Source of the DNA: Hirschia maritima DSM 19733
GTDB taxonomy: Bacteria; Pseudomonadota; Alphaproteobacteria; Caulobacterales; Hyphomonadaceae
Length of the DNA: 64,000 bases
Assembly (NCBI RefSeq): GCF_000378345.1
Contig: NZ_KB899544.1
Span: forward strand, 1 to 64,000
Reading direction: 5' to 3'
Positions 41,819-51,355 of the stretch are shown here, piece by piece. The position numbers were made by a program, and so were the translations under genes. Position 1 is the first letter of the stretch. Every line of letters starts with the position of its first letter. Under the pieces are notes generated by a model. The model saw only the letters and a program-made list of their open reading frames with translations. It had not been told where the DNA came from and ran no database searches.

Positions 41819-43867
41819 ATGAGTCGATATAAAGGTGCCCAATTTCTAACAGTATCTGTGTGCGCTTTAGGATTGCAGGTGAACAGTCCGGCGATAGCGC
41901 AAGAAGCTGAAGAAGTTAAAGTCTTGGAAGTGCAAAATGTGAGTGTTGCTCGACCGGATATTGATCCTGGCTCTATCAGTCGAGTTCCTCAAAGCGTGCT
42001 GAACCAGATTGGAAGAGACCATCCAGCGGAAGTTGTCAACACGCTCCCTGGTGTAAATATTCAAATGAATTCTGGGCAAGAACACTTAATCGCGCTTCGG
42101 TCACCTGTTTTAACTGCTGGAGCAGGGCAGGGATCTTTCTTGATTCAACTGGATGGGGTGCCAACGCGTGCAGCTGCGTTTGGGAATGTAAATGCCTTGT
42201 TCGAATTGCCATATGAGGGTGCGTCTAATCTTGAAGTTGTTCGTGGACCGGGTGGTGCCCGCCATGGTTCAAATGCCGTTCATGGCGTGATCAATGTGTT
42301 GAGCAAAGCGCCCGAAAACGTGGAACCCTTCATTCAATTAAGTGCAGGCAGTTTAGCTCGAGCTCGTATCGATGGAGCAATTTCTGGGGAACAGGAAGAC
42401 ATTGCTTGGTCTGGATTTGCCTCTTTGCAACATGATGATGGTTGGAGAGATGACTCTGGATTGGATCAACAGAAAATTGCTTTCAAAGTGTCCAACAAAG
42501 GTAAAGTTTGGAATTTAGGTGCAGGTGTTTTTGGATCTAACCTGCATCAAGAAACTGCCGGTTTTATTCAGGGCGACAATGTCTACAAAGATCAAGATAC
42601 CGCGGAAACGAATCCCAATCCTGAAGCTTTTAGGGATGCATGGACAGCGCGTATTCAAGCAAAGGCTTCTCGTGATGTTGGTGAGAATGGCGAACTAAAT
42701 TTTGTACCATTTGCAATTACTCAGCACATGATTTTCCGACAACATTTTTTGCCATACAAAGGTATAGAAAAAAATGGACACGATAGTGTTGGGTTGCTGA
42801 GCAGATACAACAATAAAGGCAAAAATATTGATTGGACTTTGGGTATAGATGCACAATGGGCGTCTGGGTATTTGAAGGAAATACAACCTGAGCCATTTGG
42901 TTTCTTCCCGAGTGATACTAGGTTCCCAGTTGGCATCCATTACGACTATGAAGTTGATACTCTCACATTTGCTGGTTTTGCAGAGGCGCGTGTTCAAGCC
43001 ACTGAAAATTTACTAATTTTAGCAGGTGTGCGTGCAGAAACCCATCGTTATGAATATGCAACCAATACACCGGCAGGCATAAATGGTCGGTTTCAGGTGC
43101 CAAGTGACCGAGATGACAATTTTGATTTGCTAACTCCTAAATTCGGCCTTGTTTGGACAGGAGTTGACGATACGGAAATTTATGCCAACTTCTCCCGAGG
43201 GGAGCGTGCACCACAAGCTTCTGATTTGTATCGTTTGCAGTCATTACAAAATGTTGCGGAGGCAGACGTTGAATCGAATGATAGCGTTGAGATTGGGATT
43301 AGAGGTAGGTTAGCTGGCTATGTCAATTATGACGTCGCGGCGTATTCAATGCAAAAATCCGATTTTTTCTTCCGCGATGCAAACAGATTGAATGTCGCTG
43401 ATGGAAAGACAGATCACAATGGAATTGAAATTGCTCTAGCTTCTGCAAACAATTTGGGTTTTGTGTGGTCGGGACAAGTGAGTTATGGGGATCATACTTA
43501 TGAATTTGATCGCGCTGTAAACAATGTCTCAGAAGTGATCTCTAATGGAAATCAAATTGATACATCACCAGAGTGGTTGGCTGATCTAGGGGCTGGCTAT
43601 ATTTGGAATACGGGAGCAGTTCGTTGGGATTTGGAGTATGTTGGGGAATATTTCACAAACGCAGCTAATTCTCGCACTTATCCTGGACATACTATTCATC
43701 AAATAAGGTTAGATCAGCAAATATCTGATAATGTGAAAGGCTTTGTGGTCATTCGAAATGTTTTTGATGAAAGATATGCAGACCGGGCTGATTTTGCATT
43801 CGGAAATGACAGGTATTTTCCAGGGGAGCCGGCCAATTTGATGCTTGGACTGCGGTTCGGATATTAG
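41819..43867 (+). CDS. TonB-dependent outer-membrane receptor
   Basis: 682 residues. A signal peptide ends near SPAIAQEA. The plug has EVVNTLPGVNIQMNSGQEHLIALRSPVL, FLIQLDGVPTRAAAFGNVNALFELPYEGASNLEVVRGPGGARHGSNAVHGVINVLSK, and the barrel ends with NVFDERYADRADFAF...PANLMLGLRFGY, the terminal aromatic residue required for assembly. Although FSRGERAPQASDLYRLQ has a FRAP-like position, the NPNL box is missing, so heme uptake is not supported. Genes behind it encode a TPR-like protein and a glycosyltransferase. The ligand is unknown. Confidence 0.9.
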   Translation: MSRYKGAQFLTVSVCALGLQVNSPAIAQEAEEVKVLEVQNVSVARPDIDPGSISRVPQSVLNQIGRDHPAEVVNTLPGVNIQMNSGQEHLIALRSPVLTAGAGQGSFLIQLDGVPTRAAAFGNVNALFELPYEGASNLEVVRGPGGARHGSNAVHGVINVLSKAPENVEPFIQLSAGSLARARIDGAISGEQEDIAWSGFASLQHDDGWRDDSGLDQQKIAFKVSNKGKVWNLGAGVFGSNLHQETAGFIQGDNVYKDQDTAETNPNPEAFRDAWTARIQAKASRDVGENGELNFVPFAITQHMIFRQHFLPYKGIEKNGHDSVGLLSRYNNKGKNIDWTLGIDAQWASGYLKEIQPEPFGFFPSDTRFPVGIHYDYEVDTLTFAGFAEARVQATENLLILAGVRAETHRYEYATNTPAGINGRFQVPSDRDDNFDLLTPKFGLVWTGVDDTEIYANFSRGERAPQASDLYRLQSLQNVAEADVESNDSVEIGIRGRLAGYVNYDVAAYSMQKSDFFFRDANRLNVADGKTDHNGIEIALASANNLGFVWSGQVSYGDHTYEFDRAVNNVSEVISNGNQIDTSPEWLADLGAGYIWNTGAVRWDLEYVGEYFTNAANSRTYPGHTIHQIRLDQQISDNVKGFVVIRNVFDERYADRADFAFGNDRYFPGEPANLMLGLRFGY

Positions 43868-43972
43868 AGCGTTTTAAGTAACTTTCATAAACTGATGCTA
43901 GATGAAAGCTGACTTGTGGTACACTTTGTAAAATCGAACTAAAGTGTAATTAAGTAACAAAAGGGTCTAGTT

Positions 43973-44737
43973 GTGAAGCGCCTATGGAAGCTTTCGGTTT
44001 TGCTTTGGTGTTTTTTGTTTGCTCAACAAGCATACGCACTGTCTGAACCTGCATCCAATCCTGGTACTGGAATAAATTTTGTGGAAGCTTCTTCAGAAGC
44101 GGCCTTCTCGAAAGAATATGTTGCGGCTGAAAAGCTTTTAATTTCTATCTTGATTGATTTGGATGGGCCTGTCGATAAAAGGCGTTTTTCAAATTTGAAA
44201 AAAGCTGTTCGTAAGGCGGTGAGGGCAGAACCTTTATCTGTCGATGTGAATCTGATGTATGCAACGACTTTGTGGTTGGAGGCCCGCTCCACAGGTAAAA
44301 GAATGAGTTACCTCAAGGGTTTACCTCAGAAATCTCGTGATGTGTTTGAGAAAATTTTAGAGGAACATCCTGAAAATTCCCGTGCACTGGGTTCATATGC
44401 GCTTTGGAATTTTGATGTGCTAAGGCGTGGTGGTAAAAGTGGCGCGCGTGCTTTGGGGGCGTCTTACGAAAACGGAGAAACGATGTGGAACCGTTCCAGA
44501 GAACTAGCGCCAGATGATCACTTTCTTGCGATTCAAGGAGCTTTTATGCTCATTGCTTTTGATCGTGAACAATTTCAAAATGAGGCCATTGAATTGTTGA
44601 CCAATGTAGCGGAAGAAGAAATGAGTTCTGCATTGGAACTAGCATTGTTTAAGCGAGGAAATGAATTGAAACTCGCACTTCAGAACGATGACAATGCGGA
44701 AATTGATCGGCTTTTAAAATCTTGGATTGGCAGATAG
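43973..44737 (+). CDS. Exported TPR-like helical protein
   Basis: 254 residues with a Sec signal ending in YALSEP region. The mature part is helical with repeat-like units (FSNLKKAVRKAVRAEPLSVDVNLMYATTLWLEAR, SRDVFEKILEEHPENSRALGSYALWNFDVLRRGG, FQNEAIELLTNVAEEEM), consistent with three to four degenerate TPRs. This type often lies behind TonB receptors in alphaproteobacteria and may be a periplasmic partner. It lies 105 bp behind the receptor and 39 bp before the glycosyltransferase gene. Confidence 0.72.
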   Translation: MKRLWKLSVLLWCFLFAQQAYALSEPASNPGTGINFVEASSEAAFSKEYVAAEKLLISILIDLDGPVDKRRFSNLKKAVRKAVRAEPLSVDVNLMYATTLWLEARSTGKRMSYLKGLPQKSRDVFEKILEEHPENSRALGSYALWNFDVLRRGGKSGARALGASYENGETMWNRSRELAPDDHFLAIQGAFMLIAFDREQFQNEAIELLTNVAEEEMSSALELALFKRGNELKLALQNDDNAEIDRLLKSWIGR

Positions 44738-44776
44738 AGCAATTGAAAATGAGCGATTTTGATCGGATGATTGCGA

Positions 44777-45904
44777 ATGCCTGATTTACAAGAAAACGTA
44801 ATTTCCAACCACAGCACAACCTCAGGCGGATTGGAATTAACGGTTGTAATACCGGTCTTCAATGAAGTTGATAATGTTGAGCGTATGGTTGCTGCTTTAG
44901 ATGCTGCTTTGCTCGATATTAAATGGGAGGCAGTCTTTGTAGATGACGACTCTCCGGACGGAACCGCCAATAAAATCACAGATGTTGCAAAGGTTGATCC
45001 TAGAGTAAGGCTTATTCATCGCGTAGGAAGAAGGGGGCTTTCATCAGCAGCAATTGAGGGGATGATGTCTTCAACTGCGGAATATGTGGCGGTGATAGAC
45101 GGTGACCTTCAGCATGATGAGCGAATTCTTCCTGAAATGTTGCAATCGGTTCGCGAAGGTGCCGATATCGCGATTGGAACACGGTATGTGGAGGGAGGCT
45201 CTACTGGTGATTGGGATGAAACGCGGGAACGAATAAGCCGTTTCGCAACCTGGGTGTCGCATAAAATGACACGTGTAGAATTAAATGATCCAATGAGTGG
45301 TTTTTTCTTGTTAGGACGAGAAACGTTTCTTTTGGTCGTTCATGATTTGTCGGGACTTGGTTTCAAGATTTTATTGGACATTCTAACGACTGCTAAACCG
45401 GCTTTAAAAATAGCGGAAGTTCCATATACCTTCCGAGAACGAGAAGAGGGGGAAAGCAAGTTGGATACATCAGCTGCATGGGATTTTTCGATGCTGTTGA
45501 TCGATAAGAACATTGGGAAACTTATCCCAGTTCGCTTTGTATCGTTTGCTTTTGTTGGTGGTCTTGGAGTTTTCGTACATTTTTTGGCGCTCACAGCCAT
45601 GTTTCAAATGGTTGGTAAATCTTTCCTTTGGGCGCAAACTACCGCGATGATAACATCAATGGTGTTTAACTATTGGTTGAACAATTTGCTTACATACAGG
45701 GATCGGCGACGCACAGGGATGCGATGGATAACTGGCTTGATTAGCTTTGTTGTCATCTGCTCTTTAGGGGGAGCCGCGAATGTAGGGGTCGCTAATTTTT
45801 TGTATGGAGAGCAAACGCATTGGGTACTTTCTGCGCTCGCTGGCATTCTAGTTGGCGCTGTGTGGAATTACGCTGCAACCAGTTTATACACTTGGCGGAA
45901 TTAG
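44777..45904 (+). CDS. GT2 polyprenyl-phosphate glycosyltransferase fused to a GtrA membrane domain
   Basis: About 375 residues from the ATG at 44777. Residues ~20-245 are a dolichyl-phosphate-mannose-synthase-like GT2 domain: LTVVIPVFNEVDNVERM, EAVFVDDDSPDGTA (metal/nucleotide site), RRGLSSAAIEGMMSS, VAVIDGDLQHDERILPEML (DxD-like), NDPMSGFFLLGRETF and YTFREREEGESKLD. The C-terminal ~130 residues form a four-helix GtrA domain (FVSFAFVGGLGVFVHFLAL, FNYWLNNLLTYRDRR, VGAVWNYAATSLYTWR). The pair makes and flips a polyprenyl-phosphate sugar for cell-surface glycan modification. The fused arrangement is common in alphaproteobacteria. Confidence 0.92.
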   Translation: MPDLQENVISNHSTTSGGLELTVVIPVFNEVDNVERMVAALDAALLDIKWEAVFVDDDSPDGTANKITDVAKVDPRVRLIHRVGRRGLSSAAIEGMMSSTAEYVAVIDGDLQHDERILPEMLQSVREGADIAIGTRYVEGGSTGDWDETRERISRFATWVSHKMTRVELNDPMSGFFLLGRETFLLVVHDLSGLGFKILLDILTTAKPALKIAEVPYTFREREEGESKLDTSAAWDFSMLLIDKNIGKLIPVRFVSFAFVGGLGVFVHFLALTAMFQMVGKSFLWAQTTAMITSMVFNYWLNNLLTYRDRRRTGMRWITGLISFVVICSLGGAANVGVANFLYGEQTHWVLSALAGILVGAVWNYAATSLYTWRN

Positions 45905-45912
45905 ATTCTCAG

Positions 45913-45924
45913 TACATATATGTA
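45913..45924. promoter_or_regulatory. 12-bp palindrome upstream of the TetR gene at 46005
   Basis: TACATATATGTA is a perfect palindrome 81 bp before the TetR start. It could be that regulator's operator; alternatively it is chance in AT-rich sequence. Confidence 0.3.
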
Positions 45925-46004
45925 ATGGGACAAACAAAAAAGCATAATTTTTAAATAAAATATGCGCAAAATAGTGGGTGAAAAACTCACATTGAGGGAA
46001 TGCC

Positions 46005-46631
46005 GTGAATCAGAGTGCTGCAAAAGTAGCCAAGCTCGATGGTCGTCGGGTTAAGAGCCGAGAAAAATTAAAACAAGCATTAGCCAAATTACTACTCGAT
46101 AAAAGTTTGGAGAAAATAACAATTGAGGAAGTCGCAAAAGCTGCGGCAGTAACTCGGCCTACATTTTATTCCAATTATCGAGATTTACAGGCAATTGTCA
46201 TCGAATATGTCGATGAATTGATGTCTACTTTGGTTCAAGAGTTTGAAAAAATAGACAGTGACAAGCGCATATCTCCACGTGATCGCGTAACAGCAATCAT
46301 TCTCTATTACATTGAAATGTTACAGGAGAATGATTGTATTTTGCTTAGTACTGCCGCGGGCCGGGCAGGGAATGAAGCACTTGATTTAATGCGCCGATAC
46401 GGGATGCAGATAATTCTCGTTAGAGCCAGTAAGCTGCCTGATTTAGATATGCAGCAACATGAACTAGAAATCGCGATGCATTTTGTATCTGGTTCCATCA
46501 ACACGGTTCTCGAAGCTCATGCTTCAGGGAAGTTGGAATATCCGCCACAACAAGTCGCGGAATACGTCACAAAACTAGTGTATGAAGGTCTGGGTAAAGA
46601 GCTTGGTGATCCAGACAAATTAATGCGCTAG
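46005..46631 (+). CDS. TetR-family regulator
   Basis: 208 residues from a GTG with GAGGGA upstream. The helix-turn-helix domain reads REKLKQALAKLLLDKSLEKITIEEVAKAAAVTRPTFYSNYRDLQAIVIEYV. The C-terminal domain (AIILYYIEMLQENDCILLSTAAGRAGNE, AMHFVSGSINTVLEAH) is helical and of the broad TetR_C type. It ends convergently with the beta-barrel gene, overlapping it by 4 bp. Its target is not clear; the neighbouring lipid-export-like operon is one candidate, although that operon has a second TetR gene in front. Confidence 0.88.
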   Translation: MNQSAAKVAKLDGRRVKSREKLKQALAKLLLDKSLEKITIEEVAKAAAVTRPTFYSNYRDLQAIVIEYVDELMSTLVQEFEKIDSDKRISPRDRVTAIILYYIEMLQENDCILLSTAAGRAGNEALDLMRRYGMQIILVRASKLPDLDMQQHELEIAMHFVSGSINTVLEAHASGKLEYPPQQVAEYVTKLVYEGLGKELGDPDKLMR

Positions 46632-47842
46632 AAATAACGCGTTAATCGAAATGTTAGTGCATCATCTTTTCTGAAGAAGTGAAGCGGATCAATTTGGTCT
46701 GTATTGATAAAGAGGCGTGCTTCTAGCTCAGCCTTCCAATTGTCACCGATTCTACGCTCTGCTTCTATCAAGCCAGAGGAAGAACCGTTTTCAAGATCGA
46801 TAATGCCGCCCGCCAATATGCTGGTATCTTGCATGTCATTCAAAGCGTAACGTGCTCCAACAAACAGATCATTGTTTGAGGTGGTTATAGGTACGAGAGG
46901 GGAATTTTCTTCGCGATCGTCATATTGGTATTCCGCTAGAATACCTAAATCGGCTCCGCCATCTGTTAAGCCGTAAAACGTATATTCAAGACCACCAACA
47001 AATGCTCCGAATGTATCTCCATGGCCTTCACGTACAATCCCTTCGAATTTCCAGAGCCAGGCTTCGTTTGTGTATTGAATATCCAATCCAAATTGAGAAA
47101 TTTGTGCGTAGTGAGGAATGAATTTTGTGCCATCGCTTGAAGGAGAAAAGGAAGCTTCTCGGCTCGTCCCATCGAAAAGAGATAGGCCAACATCCCAATC
47201 CCCAAAATAGTGAGAATATCTTAGGGCAAAGTCGATATTCTCTTCTTCATCTCCGCTTTCAAAGGTTGGGTTCTCCCAATCTAGAGGGAGAGGACCTCTT
47301 AAGCGTCCATCTATGCCAGGAGCGGTTTGTTTTCGAAAGTATGGTAGAATAAAGCCTTCCAATTTCCCCCAATCTTGTTGTGTTCCAATGCGGATGGCAG
47401 GTTGCCCAAGTTTGTCTTCTCCGTCTATGTCTTCGACACCGTCAGTTTGATTGACAATATCAACGAGGTGGCGAGATTCAGCGGTTCCCCAGAATACTTT
47501 GATTAAACCTACTTGGGCTTCAATGGCGTCCCCGCGATACCTATAATAAAATTCTCTGGCGTCGGCATGGGTGCGTTCTTCATCGAGACTATCTATGCGT
47601 GCCCAAGGCATAAAAACAAATTGATGTTTTCGATCTTCACTGCGCCAATCAACTTCTGCTTCTAGTATTGCAGAAAATTGACTGAATTCATCAGATTGGT
47701 TTGGAAACAATGGATCGTTGGGAAACACACGCGCCTCTATGCCGACTGAACCGCTAAATTCAGGTGCTTCAGCCAAAGCTGAATGAATAGGTGCCGCAAA
47801 CGCCAAAGCTAAAGCGAGAGGAGTGTATCTGAGGTTTGTCAT
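46628..47842 (-). CDS. Outer-membrane beta-barrel protein of the MMPL export operon
   Basis: 404 residues with a Sec signal (PIHSALAEAPEF). The mature protein is built of alternating amphipathic strands (FSQFSAILEAEVDWRSEDRKHQFVFMPWARID, AREFYYRYRGDAIEAQVGLIKVFWG, FALRYSHYFGDWDVGLSLFDG, GLEYTFYGLTDGGADLGILAEYQYDDRE) and ends FRLTRYF, the barrel-assembly signal. The pattern resembles DUF1302/alginate-export-like porins. MMPL transporter, LolA-like protein and such a barrel often occur together. It is last in the operon and is preceded by a 78-bp hairpin. Confidence 0.8.
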   Translation of the reverse strand: MTNLRYTPLALALAFAAPIHSALAEAPEFSGSVGIEARVFPNDPLFPNQSDEFSQFSAILEAEVDWRSEDRKHQFVFMPWARIDSLDEERTHADAREFYYRYRGDAIEAQVGLIKVFWGTAESRHLVDIVNQTDGVEDIDGEDKLGQPAIRIGTQQDWGKLEGFILPYFRKQTAPGIDGRLRGPLPLDWENPTFESGDEEENIDFALRYSHYFGDWDVGLSLFDGTSREASFSPSSDGTKFIPHYAQISQFGLDIQYTNEAWLWKFEGIVREGHGDTFGAFVGGLEYTFYGLTDGGADLGILAEYQYDDREENSPLVPITTSNNDLFVGARYALNDMQDTSILAGGIIDLENGSSSGLIEAERRIGDNWKAELEARLFINTDQIDPLHFFRKDDALTFRLTRYF

Positions 47843-47870
47843 AGTCGTACTCGAAGGAAAACATTTGGGT

Positions 47871-47948
47871 ATCTCTTAGCAGCCCTGACCGACATAAGTG
47901 GGTTAGGGTAGGAATGTCAGTCAGTGGGAAATGAGACTGCTAAGAGAT
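47871..47948. repeat. 78-bp double inverted repeat (long stem-loop) inside the MMPL operon
   Basis: ATCTCTTAGCAG (47871-47882) and CTGCTAAGAGAT (47937-47948) are perfect complements. Inside, CTGACCGACAT (47885-47895) pairs with ATGTCAGTCAG (47914-47924) except for one position, leaving an 18-base loop with GGGTTAGGGT. It lies between the LolA-like and barrel genes and may be a processing or stability element or a small mobile repeat. Confidence 0.7.
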
Positions 47949-47967
47949 GTTCTGTGGTGAGGTGTCG

Positions 47968-48822
47968 TTAGTCTAGCGTTTCCAAAACACCTTTGACGAA
48001 ATCACGATCCGTAAGTCCTTGGTCGAACTGGTATTCGGAATAAACGAGATCAGTCGTCTTTTTTGACACAGTGTTAGACATGGAAAGCTTATGAGCACGC
48101 CAAATGTTGTCACTGTAGAGACGGTATCCAGTTAGTTCTAAATCTTTCAATTTTGCGCCGCGACGATCGAAGAACTCAACCTTTCTTAGTTGATTGTGCT
48201 CCGTATCTATGTAGGCGATTTGACGAGAATATCCTGATTTTTTGTATGCAGGAATTCGTTCCACCACGTCGACTTGAAGGCTCTCACCGTCAAGGTCCAA
48301 TGTGCTCGTTTCCAAATATTTATATGTGTATTTGTTCAACTCAAGAGATGTGAAATCTTCAAAAGCAAATTCTGACCCTACAAATGGACCGGACTTATTG
48401 GCTGAAGAAATACGTTTCACACGTTTTAGTGCTGGCAGGAACAGCCATTGATTGTCAGCCTTGAGTATTTGCGCATGAGAGAGGAGAGCGGTTCCTTCCA
48501 CATCACGCGGTGTTTTGAAGACAACAAGAGATTTATCACCGACGGAATTGTCCTCGCGTTCAAGTGTGCTGAAATTGAGGTCTCTAGTGGTTTCTTGACC
48601 AGCAGCATTTCTCAATATCATCTGTGCTGAAACAACAGAATTACCAAAACCATTGTCTGAATTGTCGGCGGTTTTGGCTATGTCATAGCCTTTTTGCTCT
48701 TCTGCGGTGTCTGCCCATTCAGGGTAGGTTTCTGCATAGGCATTCATTGCCAAGCTAAGAGAAAGAGCACTCACTACAGCGAGCATTGAAAAAGATTTAG
48801 TCATCTGATTTGTGAAGGACAT
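47968..48822 (-). CDS. LolA-like outer-membrane lipoprotein-sorting domain protein
   Basis: 284 residues with a Sec signal (SLSLAMNAYAETYP). The unclosed-barrel fold of the LolA_like family (PF17131 type) is visible: SVVSAQMILRNAAGQETTRDLNF, DKSLVVFKTPRDVEGTALLSHAQI, ADNQWLFLPALKRVKRISSANKSGPFVGSEFAFEDF, YSRQIAYIDTEHNQLRKVEFFDRRGAKLKDLEL and a final VYSEYQFDQGLTDRDF. Such proteins carry hydrophobic cargo between an MMPL-type pump and the outer membrane. It starts 2 bp from the end of the transporter gene, so they are cotranscribed. Confidence 0.87.
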   Translation of the reverse strand: MSFTNQMTKSFSMLAVVSALSLSLAMNAYAETYPEWADTAEEQKGYDIAKTADNSDNGFGNSVVSAQMILRNAAGQETTRDLNFSTLEREDNSVGDKSLVVFKTPRDVEGTALLSHAQILKADNQWLFLPALKRVKRISSANKSGPFVGSEFAFEDFTSLELNKYTYKYLETSTLDLDGESLQVDVVERIPAYKKSGYSRQIAYIDTEHNQLRKVEFFDRRGAKLKDLELTGYRLYSDNIWRAHKLSMSNTVSKKTTDLVYSEYQFDQGLTDRDFVKGVLETLD

Positions 48823-48824
48823 TG

Positions 48825-51191
48825 TTAGATGCTCCCTTGATTTGATGCGAGACTAGGAGTTTGCGTGTTTGAATCTTGAGTTTTCTTCCGATCAACCAGC
48901 AGAAGAAGAGCTGGAAGGAATAGGAAGTCGAGAATTAAGGCGAACACAATTGCAAGTGCTGTCATTAATCCAAGGTCTGCGTTGAGCTTGAAGGTTGAAC
49001 CCGCAAGCACGGCAAATCCAATAGATAAGACAACTGTGTTTACAATGAGAGCAGCGCCAACTGTTTTGAACGCATATGCTATCGCTTGGGTTGGTGCCTC
49101 ATTTCGTTCTGTCCGAGCGCGTTGATATTTACTCAGGAAGTGGACTGTATCATCAACAACAATACCCAGAGATACTGCGGCAACTGAAGCGACAGAAAAA
49201 CCAACTGTTCCAACAAGCACTGCCCAAGCACCAAATGTTGCGAGAATAGGGAGTGTATTTGGTATCATTGAAAGAAGACCAATACGGATACTCTTCAGCG
49301 CAAAGATCATAACAATCGCGATGGCCAGAATGGCAGTAATGTTTCCTTTGATCATGCTTTGTACGTTTCGGTCAGTTACGTAGGTGAACATTACTTGGGC
49401 TCCCGTTGCCTGCGTTTGCATGTAATCGGGAGTGTTCTCTTTTAGCCAAGCATCTGCAGCATTCAGGAAAGTTTTTGTTTCTAATGAAGTTACATTTCCA
49501 AGTGTTGCTGTGATACGCGTCGCAGATTTATCAATGTTGATACGATCATTCAGATCCAGTCCGTAAGGCAGAGATAGCTCATACAATAAAAGGTATTGAG
49601 CGGATAAATCCCTATCGTCCGGCATTTTGTAATAGCTCGGATCGTCGGCATGAAGGTTTTTGTTCAAACGCTTCATTATGTCAGAAATCGAGTAAACGTG
49701 AGTGACGTTGTCCTGAGTTTTCAAAAACTCAGTAAAGTCTTCAAGATAGTTCAGGAATTCAGGTTCTGATACCCCGCCTGGAGCTTCTGCAGGAATAGAA
49801 TATTCAATTGCGTAGAGGCCAAAGTGATCTAGCGCAAAATCATTGTCACGACGAATTTCTAGGGTGTCATCGAAATAATCTACCCATTGATCGTTGAACT
49901 CCAAAGTTGGGACCAATGCGGTTAAAGCGATGGTTGCAGCTAAAGACGCTCCGATAAACTTGCCCCAATGCGTGGTTACCAAATTTGCCAGTTTTTCCAT
50001 TAAGACCGGTTCGGAGCCTTTTTCTTTTACCTTCACTTTCATTGGTAAAACACTCAAGAGAGCTGGTAAAATAGTGATAGAAAATAACCATGCGGCTGCA
50101 ATACCAGCAGCAGTCATATTGCCGAGGTGCCAGTAAGGAGGTGAGTCTGAAAAGTTAAGAGCCAAAAAGCCTATTATTGTTGTTACCGATGTTATTAGAA
50201 CTGGTGAAAAGTTCACTCGGAGGGCGTCAAGTATTGCCTCTTTCTTATTCATGCCTTCAGCCATTGCTGAGCGTGCTGACATTTGAATGTGAATTGAATC
50301 AGCAACAGCCAACGTCAGAATGATCACCATCGCGGACAATGAAACAGGCGTGAGCGCGTATCCCATTAGTCCTCCAAAGCCAAATCCAACCATGATGGAC
50401 ATTATTGCAATGACCATTGTGACAACTGAACCGGTGAATGACCGGATAGTTAAAACCATTAAGATAAGGACGACAGCGAACATCATCGGAAAGAGCGTCA
50501 TCATGTCAATCATGCCGGCTTCCGCGAAGGCATTATTTAGCATTGATAGACCTGACAAAGCGAATGTGTAATCGGGGTTTTCTGCACGAATTCGTTCCAA
50601 TTCAGTGCGTATAAATCCGACTGCTTGTGGCACTTCGGTGATATCAATTTCGGGATATTGCAATACAACATTGACTGCGGTCACATCCCCTTTTTCCGTT
50701 ACCAATTGCTTGGCTAGAAGCGGTTCACTTAATGACACATCCTTGATTTTTTGAAGTTCTTCGGGGGAGAGGTTTACTGCATCGGATGCCAAATCTTCTA
50801 CGATGAGATCGTCTTCTTCGGCGTAAGTGTGTTGAAAGTTTGTAAGGGAATCGACACGGCTAGCAAAAGGTATTTGCCATCCAATTTCCGTCAGTTCTTC
50901 GACAATTCGTAGTGTATCATTTGTAAAAACATCCCCATTTTTTGGGGCAACAACAATTAGAATATTATCATTTTTTGTATATGTGGCTTGAAAATTTTCG
51001 AAATTGTTTAGCTCTGGATTTTCATCTGAGAAAAACACACGATAATTAGTTGAAAATGCAAGGTTGCTTGCGCCGGATGCAAAAGCAGCGGTTAGTGCAA
51101 GCGCGCCAATCATGACTATCCAACGCCATTGCAGCATGAATTTAGCCAATTGCGATGCAAACGCATCAGCAGAATTTCTGATTTCTCCCAT
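48825..51191 (-). CDS. MMPL/RND-superfamily lipid or hydrophobic-compound transporter
   Basis: About 788 residues from the ATG at 51191 (GGAGGGAG upstream). Two halves, each with a periplasmic loop and a six-helix RND bundle. The first has SGLSMLNNAFAEAGMIDMMTLFPMMFAVVLILMVLTI and LAVADSIHIQMSARSAM (proton-relay Asp). The second has SIRIGLLSMIPNTLPILATFGAWAVLVG and SLGIVVDDTVHFLSKYQRAR. Its size and layout match HpnN/MmpL-type exporters, which carry hopanoids or other lipids to the outer membrane. The downstream LolA-like and barrel genes complete a trans-envelope pathway. Confidence 0.92.
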   Translation of the reverse strand: MGEIRNSADAFASQLAKFMLQWRWIVMIGALALTAAFASGASNLAFSTNYRVFFSDENPELNNFENFQATYTKNDNILIVVAPKNGDVFTNDTLRIVEELTEIGWQIPFASRVDSLTNFQHTYAEEDDLIVEDLASDAVNLSPEELQKIKDVSLSEPLLAKQLVTEKGDVTAVNVVLQYPEIDITEVPQAVGFIRTELERIRAENPDYTFALSGLSMLNNAFAEAGMIDMMTLFPMMFAVVLILMVLTIRSFTGSVVTMVIAIMSIMVGFGFGGLMGYALTPVSLSAMVIILTLAVADSIHIQMSARSAMAEGMNKKEAILDALRVNFSPVLITSVTTIIGFLALNFSDSPPYWHLGNMTAAGIAAAWLFSITILPALLSVLPMKVKVKEKGSEPVLMEKLANLVTTHWGKFIGASLAATIALTALVPTLEFNDQWVDYFDDTLEIRRDNDFALDHFGLYAIEYSIPAEAPGGVSEPEFLNYLEDFTEFLKTQDNVTHVYSISDIMKRLNKNLHADDPSYYKMPDDRDLSAQYLLLYELSLPYGLDLNDRINIDKSATRITATLGNVTSLETKTFLNAADAWLKENTPDYMQTQATGAQVMFTYVTDRNVQSMIKGNITAILAIAIVMIFALKSIRIGLLSMIPNTLPILATFGAWAVLVGTVGFSVASVAAVSLGIVVDDTVHFLSKYQRARTERNEAPTQAIAYAFKTVGAALIVNTVVLSIGFAVLAGSTFKLNADLGLMTALAIVFALILDFLFLPALLLLVDRKKTQDSNTQTPSLASNQGSI

Positions 51192-51265
51192 AAGGAGTTC
51201 TCCCTCCGCCTGGAAATTCCAGACATGTGCCAATTAAATTTGAAAACGACAAAGTAATCTCGTTT

Positions 51266-51303
51266 TCAGAATAGTCATTCTAAAATTAGAATAGTCGTTC
51301 TAA
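51266..51303. promoter_or_regulatory. Tandem operator for the TetR regulator of the MMPL operon
   Basis: TCAGAA-N6-TTCTAA (51266-51283) and TTAGAA-N6-TTCTAA (51286-51303) share the core AATAGTC and have centres 20 bp apart. They lie 75 bp upstream of the MMPL start and just past the 3' end of the TetR gene. Two turns of DNA between centres suits cooperative TetR dimers. Confidence 0.7.
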
Positions 51304-51355
51304 TATTCAAGGGAGGAATTGTAAAAAACTTTGAATAAAAGTTGGATCGTGAAAA

